Source: Rhipidocladum racemiflorum (taxonomy: Eukaryota > Streptophyta > Magnoliopsida > Poales > Poaceae). Taken from it: 64,000 nt of DNA. The stretch covers positions 4,216,001 to 4,280,000 of the forward strand of contig CM070581.1 of NCBI GenBank assembly GCA_036346355.1. Direction: 5' to 3'. The translations under genes were made by a program, and so were the position numbers. Positions 46,614-58,245 of the stretch are shown here, piece after piece (positions within the stretch are counted from its first letter, which is position 1; each line of letters begins with the position of its first letter). Under the pieces are notes generated by a model that worked only from the letters and a program-made list of their open reading frames with translations, was not told the origin of the DNA and did no database searches.

Positions 46614-46862
46614 TTTCTCTACTATTCTAAAGCAGCACTTAGTGGCAGTGGTCCGTTCTTCCCACGTCATTAATTGCCGCTTAATTGCCCTGCTTAATTG
46701 CCCTACGCAAGAAAAGAATCGTTGCTTTAATTGGCCAGCTTTCGCAAGAAACGAAGCGTTAAAAATAGATGTTTGATCTTGTGAAATATTTTTTTATTTT
46801 TTAATCTTTATTTTTCGTTATCAATTTTGTTTTTCGTAGCAACGCACGGGCATGTAACTAGT
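46614..46862 (+). mobile_element. Possible small non-autonomous Helitron
   Basis: The left end TCTCTACTATTCTAAAGC and the right end GCAACGCACGGGCATGTAACTAG followed by T resemble grass Helitron termini (5' TC, 3' CTRR, insertion between A and T), though the base before the left end is T. A terminal hairpin is weak. The 250-bp interior has no ORF. It lies 160 bp upstream of the J-like gene start, in its likely promoter. Confidence 0.4.
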
Positions 46863-47139
46863 ATTATTTGGTATAGCCGTGGACACGGCTGTGATCTGGT
46901 ACATCATTAGTTCAAATTTGCAGGTGGTTCGGTATGTTTTGCGAGTGGAATTTGATTTCTCTACGGGAAAAAAAAGGGTAAGAAGATGAAGTTATGGATT
47001 TTTTCGGAGAGTAAAGTAGCGGTGTTCGTAAACACAAAGTCCTTATAAACTTTTTGTGGTTTTTGATATGCAGGTATGACGGTTAAAAATACCAAGTTTT
47101 CTGATAAGAAACTATTTGAAAAAAGAAAAAACCCTCAAG

Positions 47140-47470
47140 CACTACAGGATAATCCTAATTCCCCGGCGATTATTTTAGCCGGCACATAGGTTAACCGCCC
47201 TTGTAAAAAAAATTCTCGGCATTTATTAATTTTTGTGGCATATAAATTTCTTGGCGTATATATATGCCGGTACACATGTTACTACGGCGAATATATGCAC
47301 CGGTAAATGTTAATAGTCTAGAGTGTTTAGAAACGCCGTAGTAGACATTATTGCCGGCGTTTTTTAATGACTGAAAAAGTTGGATATTGACGGCGTTTGT
47401 AGACGTCAGTGTATACTTACTAAGGCAAAAAAAACGCCGGGGAATACTCATGCAATTACGGCTTACACAA
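47140..47470 (+). mobile_element. CACTA (En/Spm) terminus with subterminal repeats
   Basis: CACTACAGGATAATCC starts at 47140, the hallmark CACTA inverted-repeat end. It is followed within 330 bp by many direct and inverted copies of a GCCGGCGTT/CGCCGG core, as in subterminal transposase-binding repeats. No matching TGTAGTG end was found downstream, so the other terminus is missing, very diverged or outside the window. Confidence 0.7.
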
Positions 47471-47638
47471 CTGCCAAGTTACCGTGTCACGTCGTTTCGA
47501 TGAAAAAGGCGCATATGGGAAAAAAGGCGCGCGCACCATATGGGTCAGGTCCTGTATATACGCGGCCGGCATTCCCAATTAGAAAAAAAAATCCCCATTC
47601 CCCTGATGATCTAAAACCTAGCAACTGCTAGCCAACTG

Positions 47639-47980
47639 GTGGCCACTGCGCCGCGCCGCGCCGCCCCTCAATCTCGCCACGACGCCGGCCACTGCGCGCC
47701 GCCCCTCGCGTTCGATCTCGCCACGACGCCGGACACCGCGCGCCGCCCCTCGATTTATCTCGCCACGACGCCGGCCACCGCGTGCGTCATCTCCCACACG
47801 CGCGATTCTCCTTCCCCGGTCAATTGGCAGCGTCAGGGCCGCGCCAAATCTTGGGCGACAGCAGCAGCTGGCTTGGGCGGTGCCACACGGATTACTCCCT
47901 CAGGTCACCAGGTGATTATTCGCCAGCCGCACCATGAGAAGAAGAAGACGGCCGTCGAGAGGTTTGGTTGTGAATTGTGA
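47639..47980 (+). CDS. Hypothetical GC-rich ORF with internal repeats, CACTA-associated
   Basis: A 113-aa ORF (MATAPRRAAPQSRH...) just inside the CACTA end. Its first 50 residues come from a tandem DNA repeat: CTCGCCACGACGCCGG occurs three times between 47674 and 47775, spaced about 42-45 bp. The rest has no recognisable domain. It may be a first exon within the element or merely GC-rich non-coding sequence. Start and end are those of the open frame only. Confidence 0.25.
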   Translation: MATAPRRAAPQSRHDAGHCAPPLAFDLATTPDTARRPSIYLATTPATACVISHTRDSPSPVNWQRQGRAKSWATAAAGLGGATRITPSGHQVIIRQPHHEKKKTAVERFGCEL

Positions 47981-49335
47981 CTAAGTTCTTGGTAGTTTCT
48001 TGATTGCGTCTGGACCATGCGAGAATGCAATGTGATGGATTTAGCAGCTAATCATGGAGGTTTAGGAGAGGTTTCGCTATTGCATGTGTGGTAATTAGTG
48101 AGAGGGGTTTAGCTTTTGGATTGGGGGATGACCTGTTCTTGAATTGGACAGCATGCCAGCTTGAAACGTTTCTCAAGAATCTATTTATCCATTGCGTATG
48201 ACTGGAAATTTTAGGCTTGAGATGATTATACTGAGTATGTGATCAAGGGCTATTTTAAGTTCCTACAGCCTATTGCCATTGTAACTTGATGAATTTTGCA
48301 GAAGAAAGTTTCTCCTTTTCACCATTTCTTTTCGTTGTTTGGCACTAATGATATTGTACTTTGTGAGGAAGTTTAGCTTCTGTTGTTTTGTTTTTGTTAT
48401 TCCTTTCGGCCAAGTTAGGAATTTGATACTAGATTAATAGGTCGATATGGGTGTAGAGTTCTTACACTTTTGGCCTTTTGGAATTGAGATTTAGCTGCAA
48501 ACCCAGTAGATAAAAATTAGGAAGGTGTGTGCTAGGCTAGTGTTTCGTGATGGATGCGGTGTAGGACTAGAATCATGAAGTTTGTTGCTCATGGATTTTG
48601 TAATTTGGAAAGTGGCAAGATAAACTTTTAGATGATGATCAGACCTGTATATTTTTTTAAAAAAAATTTGACAGTGTTGTTATTTCTGTATATGCTCTTC
48701 TATTTTTTATTTTCTAGGGGCACTAAATGAAGTATAATATTTTTGAAAATTTTGCTACATGATCCTTGGGCACTATTTAGGATACCATTAAAATTACAAA
48801 TCATGATCAAGTTTGTAAATTTTTATAAAAATCTGACAGTGTCTCTCTTCTTTTTCGTTAATGGCTGTTTTTGATTTTTCAAGCACAAAATGAATTCAAT
48901 TTTTTTTCAAATTTCTATGAGGTGTTTTGTATATTAATTTGGATCTATTATGATTTTATTCAATTTTGATGCAATTTTTACCATGTTACTTAAGTTTGCC
49001 AAAAATCGGTGAAAATCATCGAAAATGAGTGAAAAATCATCAAAATTTGTGAGGAAATTGAAGTTGATCTTTTTCCCGATTTTTGAAGAAAAATTGGTGA
49101 AAATCTCTCGAAAATTGATCAATTTTTGAATTTTTTATCACCAGATTCAAAATGTTTGACTTCAGCATTCATTCGATTTCTAGTATTTTTTGACGATTTT
49201 TGAAGCCATGCTACTAGCGATTTTCCAATTCGAATCAATTATGTAAACCCTGAGTCCAAGATATGTAATCTAGGTCTGAGTTGTATCATTGACTCGTACC
49301 ATTGGATAATAGTGATTCTACATGGAGGCATAACG
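47981..49335. other. AT-rich repeat DNA, no gene
   Basis: No coding region. 48640-49210 holds repeated phrases such as AAAATCATCGAAAATGAG and ATTGGTGAAAATCTCTCG, comparable in style to 32690-32900. Confidence 0.4.
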
Positions 49336-49339
49336 TCTG

Positions 49340-50190
49340 GGTCGGGCCAAACAACTGAGCCATATCATCTACTAGGCCGTAAGTGCGGCGCACACCGCGC
49401 GCGTGAACGAAAAATGGCTTTGCGTTTTTTTCGGATGAAAAAATAGACTTGGATGTATCTTCAAAAAATTTTAAGGCTCGAGAAACCATAGAGACCGAGC
49501 CACGTGCGTAAATGGAAAATGAATTTGTATTTTTTTAGGTAAAAATGGGCCGCTAAAACATTTTTTCTGGGCTCTGGAGAAAAAACGGACCACGAAAATA
49601 TTTTTCCCAGCAAAAACGGAAGAAGGACGAATGAAAAACGGGTCTATGTTTTTTTTTAAGAAAAAATATATCATGAAAACACAAAAGTTGCGCGCGCCGC
49701 GTGCGCGTACGAAAAATGGATTTGTGCATTTTTTTTTAGGAAAAATGGACTAGTAAAATATTTTCCCCAGGATCCGAAGAAAAAAGGACTACGAAAACAT
49801 TTTTTTCGGCAAAAAACGGAGAAAGGATGAACAAAAAAAGACGAATTTTTTCGGCAAAAAATGAAACATTTTTTCTAAGAAAAAATGGACTTCTGTAGAA
49901 AAAACGGACAACGAAAACATTTTTTCCAATAAAAACGGAGAAACAACGAACGAAAAACGAATTTGTTTTTTTTTTTAGGAAAAACAGTCAACGAAAATAT
50001 TTTTTCCATGCTCCGAAGAAAAAACGGACAACGAAAATATTTTTTCCAATAAAAACGGAGAAACGACAGATGAAAAACGAATTTCAATTTTTTTGAGAAA
50101 AAACCGCCAACAAAAACATTTTTCCCATGCTCCGGAGAAAAAACGGACCACAAAAATATTTTTTTCGGGCAAAACGGAGAAAGGACCTGA
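49340..50190. repeat. Minisatellite with about 120-bp period
   Basis: CGAAAAYATTTTTTCC boxes occur at about 49593, 49792, 49912, 49992, 50032, 50110 and 50150. The series 49792, 49912, 50032, 50150 shows a period near 120 bp, with a second box 40 bp before 50032 and 50150. Shared phrases GAGAAAAAACGGAC and AAAAACGGAGAAA recur in each unit. The repeat translates into similar Phe/Lys-rich peptides on the minus strand, a by-product of the period. Left-hand copies are more decayed. It is probably internal to a larger transposon. Confidence 0.8.
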
Positions 50191-50590
50191 ACGTAAAGAC
50201 CGGGAACCTATTTATTATATTTTTGGACCTGATCGCTATCCCGCAAAATTAGAAAAGGATTCGTTCGCGATTCGTATTTAACGGGAGGCTCTTTCTGTAA
50301 AACGACGAACGGGGGACCTAAACGCGAACCGAAAAAACTATTCTTCCCATCACAGAAAATCACAAAGGACCTATTCATAAATTCACAGGGCCCTTTCCTC
50401 CGATCTTTAATACCGTAGGATTTAGAGAGCTCTCAAGTCAGTGCTTTGGATGGATTATTTGGTAAGCCCTATGCAATGGCTATTTTTTTAGAGAGGTTTT
50501 TTTATACTATTTTTAAAAATAATTTACACAAATATTGAAGCATGAATAAAAGTTAGATATTGATTACTTACTTTTTCGCTTGCTTTAAGA
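50191..50590. other. Flank of minisatellite and Copia element, no gene
   Basis: Contains AACGGGAGG/GGGGGACC phrases continuing the repeat style, then AT-rich DNA ending in TAAGA (50586-50590), the left target duplication of the Copia element. Confidence 0.5.
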
Positions 50591-51578
50591 TGTTGGATTA
50601 TTTGGGCCAAGCCCATTTGATTGAGACAATAAATCCTAGAAAATCTCAAAGGCCCACCTCATGAGGAGCATGTGCACTAGCAATAGTACCACATTGCTAG
50701 CCTAAAGTGGTGAGCACTAGTTTAAATAGTGGAGTGTGCTACACCATGGTAGAACCATGTGGAGAAAGGGAGAAAGAATACACACGCGCGCGCTCGCCTC
50801 GCCTCGCCGGGCCGCTCGAGCACGAGGCAGCGCGCAGACGTCGCGGCACTGCGTGAATGGTCCGCCGATTCGGTCCAGGGCTTTGCGTGGCGCAACCTCC
50901 TTTGCAGATTACTCTTTTGCTACTCGGAATCGCGGTTGTAGTATGAGATAAGGACACCGTAATGCATCCCGTAATGGACTCCGATCGTGGCACGTCATCG
51001 AGTCGTGTTCGATTCTGGTATTACTGTGGCTCCTTTATATCTGCGTCGCCGTCATCCGGGAAAAAGCGAGTTTTCTGCGCCTAGCGGTTGCGATTTCCCT
51101 CATTGCGCCGCCATCAAGTCTGCCCGTCCGTCCGGCGTGCACCAAATAACGGAAAGCGAGTCTCGAAACCGTCCGTCCTCGCGTTCTTGCACCGGAGAGG
51201 ACGAATCAGGTTTTTGGGAAGCGCTCGGCGCGGCGCTTCCACGCCACCGTCACGGCTCGTCTTCCTCGCTGTTCAGGAAGCGATCGCCGGCATCGCGCTC
51301 ATTGCGTCGTGCTTCGTCCTCGGCCTGCAGACGCTACAACGACTCTTGCTCCAACGACTCATCGCTCCATCTCGCATTACCTAACAAGATGCGTTACAAT
51401 GTTTCTACTGTTTATTTTCAACCTGCTGATTGTGAGTACATTAGATGGATATATGTGTAGTCTTCTAGCATATGCATCTATGATATGCTCCTGTTATTCG
51501 TTACCGATCGTCAATCGCATGTTGTTCATGATTTACTTTTGGATTAAATTAAACCTAGATGTGCCTTTAATTCTAACA
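50591..51578 (+). repeat. 5' LTR of Copia element at 50.6-57 kb
   Basis: 988 bp. The first 185 bp and last 188 bp are nearly or fully identical to the 3' LTR, while the GC-rich middle (about 50780-51390) carries many substitutions and small indels. Confidence 0.92.
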
Positions 51579-51614
51579 ATCCAAAAACCTGATTTTAGGC
51601 GCTTAGGTTTATCA

Positions 51615-52460
51615 ATGGCTGGCTTTGCCGAGGCACTGAGGCCGGAAAAATTCACCGGTGTGCACTTCAAAAGATGGCAGACAAGGGTCACCTTGTGGCT
51701 TACAGCTATGAACGTGTTCTGGGTGTCGAACGGCAAACCAGAGGATATGGAACCAACTCCTGAAAAGGAGAAGGCATATCGGGATGCCAACACACTCTTT
51801 GTGGGAGCCGTTCTTAGTGTTCTTGCCGATCGTCTGTGCGATGTGTATATGCACATTAAAGAGGCGAAGGAACTATGGGATGCTTTAAATGCTAAGTTCG
51901 GTGCTTAGATCTTGGCGATGAATCGTATATCATGGAGCAATATCATGACTACAAGATGGTGGATAACCGTTACGTAGTTGGCGGGCTCATGAGATACGAG
52001 TTCTCGCCAGGAACTCGAACTTCTCAAAATCCAGTTACTGACGGAGTTTGTGGTCAGGCATTATTGCCAAATTACCTCCTTCATGGAGGAATTTTGCCAC
52101 ATCTTCAAAACATAAGAGACAAGAGATTTCTGTTGAGAATCTGATTGCGTCTCTAGATGTTGAGGAGAAAGCTCGAGCTAAGGATGCGCTGTGAAAGGAA
52201 CTGAGGGGCGATCTAGCGCCAATGTGGTGCAACAGTTCTCACATGGCAAGAACAAAGGGAAAAATAAAGCCAAACAAACCACTAATTTCAAGAAGAAGAA
52301 GTCAATGAACAAAGATGAGAAGCCCTGCTTTGTTTTGCGGTGAGATTGGACATGGGCCAAACAAAGGCCCAAATCGCAAGGGCGAGGAAGGGTGAGCAAG
52401 GACAGAACTCAAAGTCCATCAACGTGACCATTGGCAATCTTGAAGGAGGAACTTCGGGTA
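51615..52460 (+). pseudogene. Copia gag pseudogene
   Basis: 51615-51908 is open and encodes a UBN2-type gag start (LRPEKFTGVHFKRWQTRVTLWL, YRDANTLFVGAVLSVLADRL, AKELWDALNAKFGA). The frame then breaks. 51932-52460 continues in changing frames with the Lys-rich pre-knuckle region (GKNKGKNKAKQTTNFKKKK), and the zinc-knuckle region near 52325 is damaged. No complete gag can be made. Confidence 0.8.
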
Positions 52461-52604
52461 TGGTAACGCACATTGTTCTTTCAAGAATCGGACCACCGAT
52501 TGGTGGATTGATCTGGAGCTAATGTTCATGTGTGTCTTGATCTCTCTTTGTTCTCTTCTTACCAGTCGTCTTGGGATTGCTCGTGTTGATGGGAAACAGC
52601 TCGA

Positions 52605-55310
52605 ATGCTTCGTTCTTGGTGTTGGCACGGTAGATCTGAAGTTTACTTCGGGAAAGATCGTGTGACTAAAGAACGTAAGCATGTCCCCTCAATAAATAAA
52701 AACCTGGTCAGCGGCTCCCTTCTATGTAGAGAAGGGTTCAAAGTGGTGTTTGAGTCTAATAAAGTAGTCGTGTCTAAGCATAGACTTTTTATTGGTAAAG
52801 GCTATGAATGCGGAGGCTTGTTCCGTTTTTCCCTTTCTGATTTCCGCAATAAAGTTGTGAACCATATTTGTGATATTTCCAATGGAGGTGAAGCCGATGT
52901 TTGGCACTCACGGTTATGTCATTTAAATTTTGGTTGTATGACTCGGCTCGCTAGTATGAATTTAATTCCAAAAATTCCCTCTTGTCAAAGGTTCTAAGTG
53001 CCAAAGTTGTGTGCAATCAAAGCAACCTCGCAAGCCTCACAAGGCAGCGGAGGAGAGAAACTTGGCACCATTAGAACTCATACATTCAGATCTTTGTGAG
53101 ATGAATGGTGTGTTGACTAAAGGAGGAAAAAGATATTTCATGACTCGATTGATGATGCATCTAGATCTTGCTATGTTTATCTCGTTGAAAACTAAAGATG
53201 AGGCTTTAGACTACTTCAAAGTCTATAAGGCTGAAGTTGAAAATCAATTAGAAAGAAAAATCAAAAGGCTTAGGTCGGATCGTGGCGGTGAGTACTTCTC
53301 TCTTGAGTTTGACTTATTCTCAGTAAGGAACATGGAATTATTCATGAGAGGACACCTCCTATTCGCCTGATCTAATGGGGTTGCCGAAAGAAAGAACCGC
53401 ACTCTAACTGATTTGGTAAATGCCATGTTGGACACTGCGGGTCTATCTAAGGAATGGTGGGGGGAGGCCCTGTTGACTTCTTGTCACGTTTTGAATAAAG
53501 TTCCTTCTAAGAATAAGGAGAAAACCCCATATGAAGAATGGGAAGGAAGAAAACCATCACTTTCATACTTGCGCACGTGGGGTTGCTTGGCGAAAGTCAA
53601 TGTGCCCATAACTAAAAAGCGCAAACTTGGACCTAAGACAGTGGATTGTGTCTTTCTGGGATACGCTCATCGGAGCATTGCCTATAGATTTTTAGTAGTA
53701 AAGTCTGATGTATCTGACATGATCGTCGGTACAATCATGGAATCCAGAGATGCCACCTTCTTTGAGGGCATATTTCCCATGAAAGATTTGCATAGCGTCT
53801 CTAGTCAAAACCCTGTGATAATTCCTGAACCTATTGCACAAACTGAGGATTCTGAACAGATACCCGAGCAAAATCTTGAGGAGGATGACAGTGAGGCTCC
53901 TAGGAGGAGCAAGAGACAAAGGATGGTTAAATCCTTTGGTAATGATTTCACTGTGTACCTTGTGGATGATACTCCCACCTCTATTTCAGAAGCTTATGCA
54001 TCTTCTGATGCAGACTACTGGAAGGAGGCAGTCCGTAGTGAGATAGATTTTATTCTGTCTAACGGAACTTGGGAGCTCACAGAACTGCCTTATGGTTGCA
54101 AACCTGTGGGCTGTAAGTGGGTGTTCAAAAAGAAACTAAGGCCTGATGGTACTATTGAAAAGTACAAGGCTAGACTTGTGGCTAAGGGTTATACGCAAAA
54201 GGAAGGAGAGGATTATTTTGATACTTATTCACCTGTTGCTAGGATCACAACCATCCGGGTACTTTTATCCTTGGTTGCCTCTCATGGTCTCATTGTCCAT
54301 CAAATGGACGTGAAGACAGCTTTTCTTAATGGAGAGCTAGATGAGGAGATCTACATGGATCAGCCAGATGGATTTGTGCTACCCGGACATGAGAGCAAGG
54401 TGTGTAAGTTCTTGAAATCTCTTTATGGCCTTAAACAAGCACCTAAACAATGGCATGAGAAGTTCGATAGAACATTGACACAAGTCAAGCCACAGAACGG
54501 CGAGCAAGTGTGTGTATTATCGCCATGGTGGGGGTGAGGGAGTTATTCTGTGCCTATATGTGGATGACATTTTGATCTTTGGAACAAACCTTGATGTGAT
54601 TAATGAGGTCAAGTCTTTCCTGTCTGGAAATTTTGATATGAAAGATCTCGGAGAGGCTGACGTGATCTTGAACATCAAGTTAGTCAAAGGTGAGGATGGG
54701 ATTAGTCTTTCTCAATCCCATTATGTGGAAAAGGTTTTGAGTCGGTTTGGCTATTCGGATAGCAAGCCTTCTCCAACACCTTATGATCCAAGTGTGATTC
54801 TTCGGAAAAACAAGAGAATTGCTAGAGATCAAATGAAATACTCTCAGATCATTGGATCTCTCATGTACTTGGCTAGCGCAACAAGGCCTGATATCTCATT
54901 TGCTGTAAGCAAATTGAGCCGGTTTACTTCTAACCCGGGAGATGATCACTGGCGTGCACTCGAAAGAGTTATGCGTTACTTGGTGGGTACAATAAATTAT
55001 GGAATACACTATACCTGTACCCTTCAAGATTACTAGGGTTATAGTGATTCAAATTGGATCTCTGATGCTGATGAGATTAAGGCCACCAGTGGATATGTGT
55101 TTACACTTGGTGGGGGCGCTGTGTCGTGGAGGTCTTGCAAACAGACTATTTTGACACGGTCAACCATGGAGGCAGAATTGACTGCATTGGATACAGCCAC
55201 TGTTGAGGCAGAATGGCTACGTGAACTCTTGATGGATCTTAGGTGGTTGAAAAACCAATACCGCCATTCTTATGAACTGTGATAATCAAGCGATTATTGT
55301 TAAAGTGAAC
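52605..55310 (+). pseudogene. Copia pol pseudogene (integrase, RT, RNase H)
   Basis: 52605-52997 holds the GAG-preintegrase and the His/His part of the integrase zinc motif (DVWHSRLCHLNFG). 53011-53370 is the integrase core with SDRGGEYF, broken before the catalytic Glu. 53413-54537 continues integrase and enters RT (YKARLVAKGYTQKEGEDY, MDVKTAFLNGEL, SLYGLKQAPKQW). 54512-55036 overlaps in a second frame with YVDD and MYLASATRPDISFA. 55097-55282 is the RNase H start (TRSTMEAELTAL). Frameshifts at about 53000, 53370 and 54500 and a stop at about 55034 disable it. Confidence 0.9.
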
Positions 55311-56057
55311 AGATTCTAAAGATAATTTGAAATCCTCAAGACATGTGAAAAGACGTTTGAAAGTCCGTCAGAAATTGAAAAACTCCTGAGTGATAGCATT
55401 GGATTATATCCAGACGGCTAAAAACCTGGCGAGATCCCTTCACTAAAGGGCTATCACGAATGTGATAGATAACGCATCAAAGGAACTAGGCATGAGACCC
55501 ATGTGAGTTATACCATAGCGGTAACCCAACCTATGTGATCGGATATCCCGTGAATTAGGACCAGGAAAAACAAGCTCTTGGTTAAGCTGGAGGAGAGTAA
55601 TTTTCTAACTAGTTCTAAGTGAAGATGCAATACTCTCGAAATCAGATGGCGAGGTTGGCTTTTGCCTTAATGTGTTCTGTTGGCTTTATTTAGCGAAGAT
55701 GTCATCCTACTGAGCATCTTGAAAGAACACACCTATATGAGATTGATCGTTGAAAGTCGCAATCTATGAGACTTGGGTAATCTCTAGTAAGCTCATGAAG
55801 AGACCATGGAGTACGACTTATATGCTCCACCCGAGGGAAGCCTATTGGCGACCTAGTATCGCCTAAGGCTTTAAATGAAACTCGATCGCACAAAACTTGC
55901 AATTCAAGGCTTAGTCCATTGTTCAAGTTGTGGTGAGTGTAATTTGGAGTCCTAGGTGCAATTCAAGGCATAGTCCATTGTCACTGAAATGCTGGTATAT
56001 TAACAGCTTTGGGAACAGGCAAGATTGTCAGTGGGACTTTGAGATCTGGTGGGGGAT

Positions 56058-57050
56058 TGTTGGATTATTTGGGCCAAGCCCATTTGATTGAGACAATAAA
56101 TCCTAGAAAATCTCAAATGCCCACCTCATGAGGAGCATGTGCACTAGCAATAGTACCACATTGCTAGCCTAAAGTGGTGAGCACTAGTTTAAATAGTGGA
56201 GTGTGCTACACCATGGTAGAACCATGTGGAGAAAGGGAGAAAGAATACACACGCGCTCGCCTCGCCTCGCCGGCCGGCGGGCTCGCACGCGAACGCAGGC
56301 GGGGCGGCGAAGCGGACGTCTGGCACTGCGTGAATGGTCCGCCGAATTCGGTCCAGGGCTTTGCGTGGCGCAACCTCCTTTTGCAGATTACTCTTTTGCT
56401 ACTCGGAATCGCGGTTGTAGTATGAGATAAGGACACCGTAATGAGATCCCGTAATGGACTCCGATCGTGGCACGTCATCGAAGTCGTGTTCGATTCTGGT
56501 ATTACCAGGGCTCCTTTATATCTTTGCGTCGCCGTCATCCGGGAAAAACAAAGTTTTCGCGCCCTAGCGTTTTGCCGATTTCCCTCATTGCGCCATCAAA
56601 TCTGCCGTCCGTGCAGACGGCGTGCACCAACGGAAAGCGAGTCTCGAAACCGTCCGTCCTCGCGTTCTTGCACCGGAGAGGGCGAATCGTTTTTAGGAAG
56701 CGCTCGGCGCGGCTTCACGTCACCGCCACGACTCGTCTTCCTCGTCGTTCAGGAAGCGGCGCTCGGCATCGCGCTCATTGCGTCGTGCTTCGTCCTCGTT
56801 GTCTGGCGCTACAACGACTCTTGCTCCAACGACTCTTGCTCCATCTGCACCTAACGAGCGATGCGTTACAATGTTTCTACTGTTTATTTTCAACCTGCTG
56901 ATTGTGAGTACATTAGATGGATATATGTGTAGTCTTCTAGCATATGCATCTATGATATGCTCCTGTTATTCGTTACCGATCGTCAATCGCATGTTGTTCA
57001 TGATTTACTTTTGGATTAAATTAAACCTAGATGTGCCTTTAATTCTAACA
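56058..57050 (+). repeat. 3' LTR of Copia element at 50.6-57 kb
   Basis: 993 bp, preceded by the polypurine tract and followed by TAAGA. The final 188 bp (56863-57050) read as identical to 51391-51578. Confidence 0.92.
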
Positions 57051-57055
57051 TAAGA

Positions 57056-57900
57056 TTTGTGTAATTTATATTGGGAGGAAAAGCACACAGAAGTACTGCT
57101 TTTTTTTTCCATTGGGGCCGAGAACAAATGAACTAAAGCGGATGATTCAGATCAAAGACAGATGATTCATGTCTTCAGAAACTGTCTACCAGCTAATTTT
57201 TTAATGGAGAGGCTAGATAAGCGGAGCATAGACGTTTATTTTAGCTCTCTTGCGCCACTAAGATATAATCTCCTGCGCCACTAAGCTATAACAAACCTAT
57301 TGGGAAGTTCACTGGTAATCTTGAGCAAGGGTTGAAGATCTTGAGTGAGCTTGAGAATTTAAGAGGGTACATTAGGCTTAGTTGTAGGTATCACTTCTAG
57401 TTGCTTATCTTATTAGATTCGAGTGACCTCTTTAAACTTAATACTATTGGAATTCAATGATTCCTAGACGACTTGGTGATGTGCTCTTGGTGACCTTCCA
57501 AATAGAGTTTGTGGAAGGCATCGGAATGATTGTGAAAATTCGGAGCTAAGCTATCCAGAGTGAAAGAAAGACCATCAAAGGTGGATAACTTGAATCCTTG
57601 CACGGTTTTAAATTGGAGTGATAGTTTTGCGAGAGTGCTCTAACAAATATTTGAAACCTCAATAAATAAATCGGTTGCACTTTTGTCACTTTCACGTTTC
57701 CGGACTTTAATTTTTTGCATTCCGATTCCTAGATCACGGATTTGTGTAGATTGGAATTTAGGTTGTCACTAGCATATATAGGAGTTGATTGACCTTAGGC
57801 ACTTAGGTTAGGCTTATAATTTGGTCATTAGTGAAAAAGTTCCTGATTCACCACTCCTCTCTTGGGTGTCCGGTCTACTCACTCTATTTCACAATGATTG
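57056..57900 (+). mobile_element. Retroelement leader/LTR fragment
   Basis: No gene. GCGCCACTAAG is repeated at 57253 and 57281. The stretch 57840-57880 (CCTGATTCACCACTCCTCTCTTGGGTGTCC) resembles the C/T-rich leader after the LTR of grass Sirevirus-type Copia elements, much like the end of the 17.3-19.0 kb fragment. No paired LTR was found. Family assignment is tentative. Confidence 0.35.
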
Positions 57901-58245
57901 TAGTTATAGCATTCAAAATTTTATCAAAATAGTTATAGTTCTTACAATCCAATGTAATTTTAGAGGCAACATGACCTTTGTACTCTTCATTAATGCAGTT
58001 ATCTGTTTAGCTAATCTGTTCAGCTACCCTTCATTAATCACAAAAGAGATGAATTAAATGAGTAGATAAGTTATTTTTCACGTCTTCTTATTTTGTGTGA
58101 ATTTAGCTAGAAATACAACCATTGTGAAATGGAGGGAGTACTTCACACGCAAAAGTTGGCTAGTGCATAGGATTCCAATTTTGATGGGTGTCGTAGCATT
58201 TAGGTGCAAATGTAATACAGGGGAGAGTTCTGCATGAAATTACTA
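57901..58245. other. Intergenic with a truncated Stowaway end
   Basis: AT-rich. ATGGAGGGAGTA at about 58130-58141 is a lone right-hand Stowaway terminus with no left partner, so it is probably a truncated MITE. Confidence 0.45.

Larger units (their letters stand above)
50591..57050 (+). mobile_element. Full-length decayed Ty1/Copia element
   Basis: LTRs at 50591-51578 (988 bp) and 56058-57050 (993 bp), TG...CA, with exact TAAGA duplications at 50586-50590 and 57051-57055. A purine tract (GGTGGGGGAT) abuts the 3' LTR. Domain order on the plus strand is gag, GAG-preintegrase, integrase, RT, RNase H, as in Copia. Only 36 bp lie between the 5' LTR and the gag ATG, and no TGGTATCAGAGC primer site is present there. 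Gag and pol are broken by stops and frameshifts. Confidence 0.93.

Noticed and set aside
49875..50281. Phe/Lys-rich repetitive minus-strand ORFs
   Set aside because: They mirror the 120-bp minisatellite period and are not genes.
57821..58057. 78-aa plus-strand ORF near retroelement fragment
   Set aside because: No similarity to any family I know and it crosses a leader-like fragment; treated as chance.
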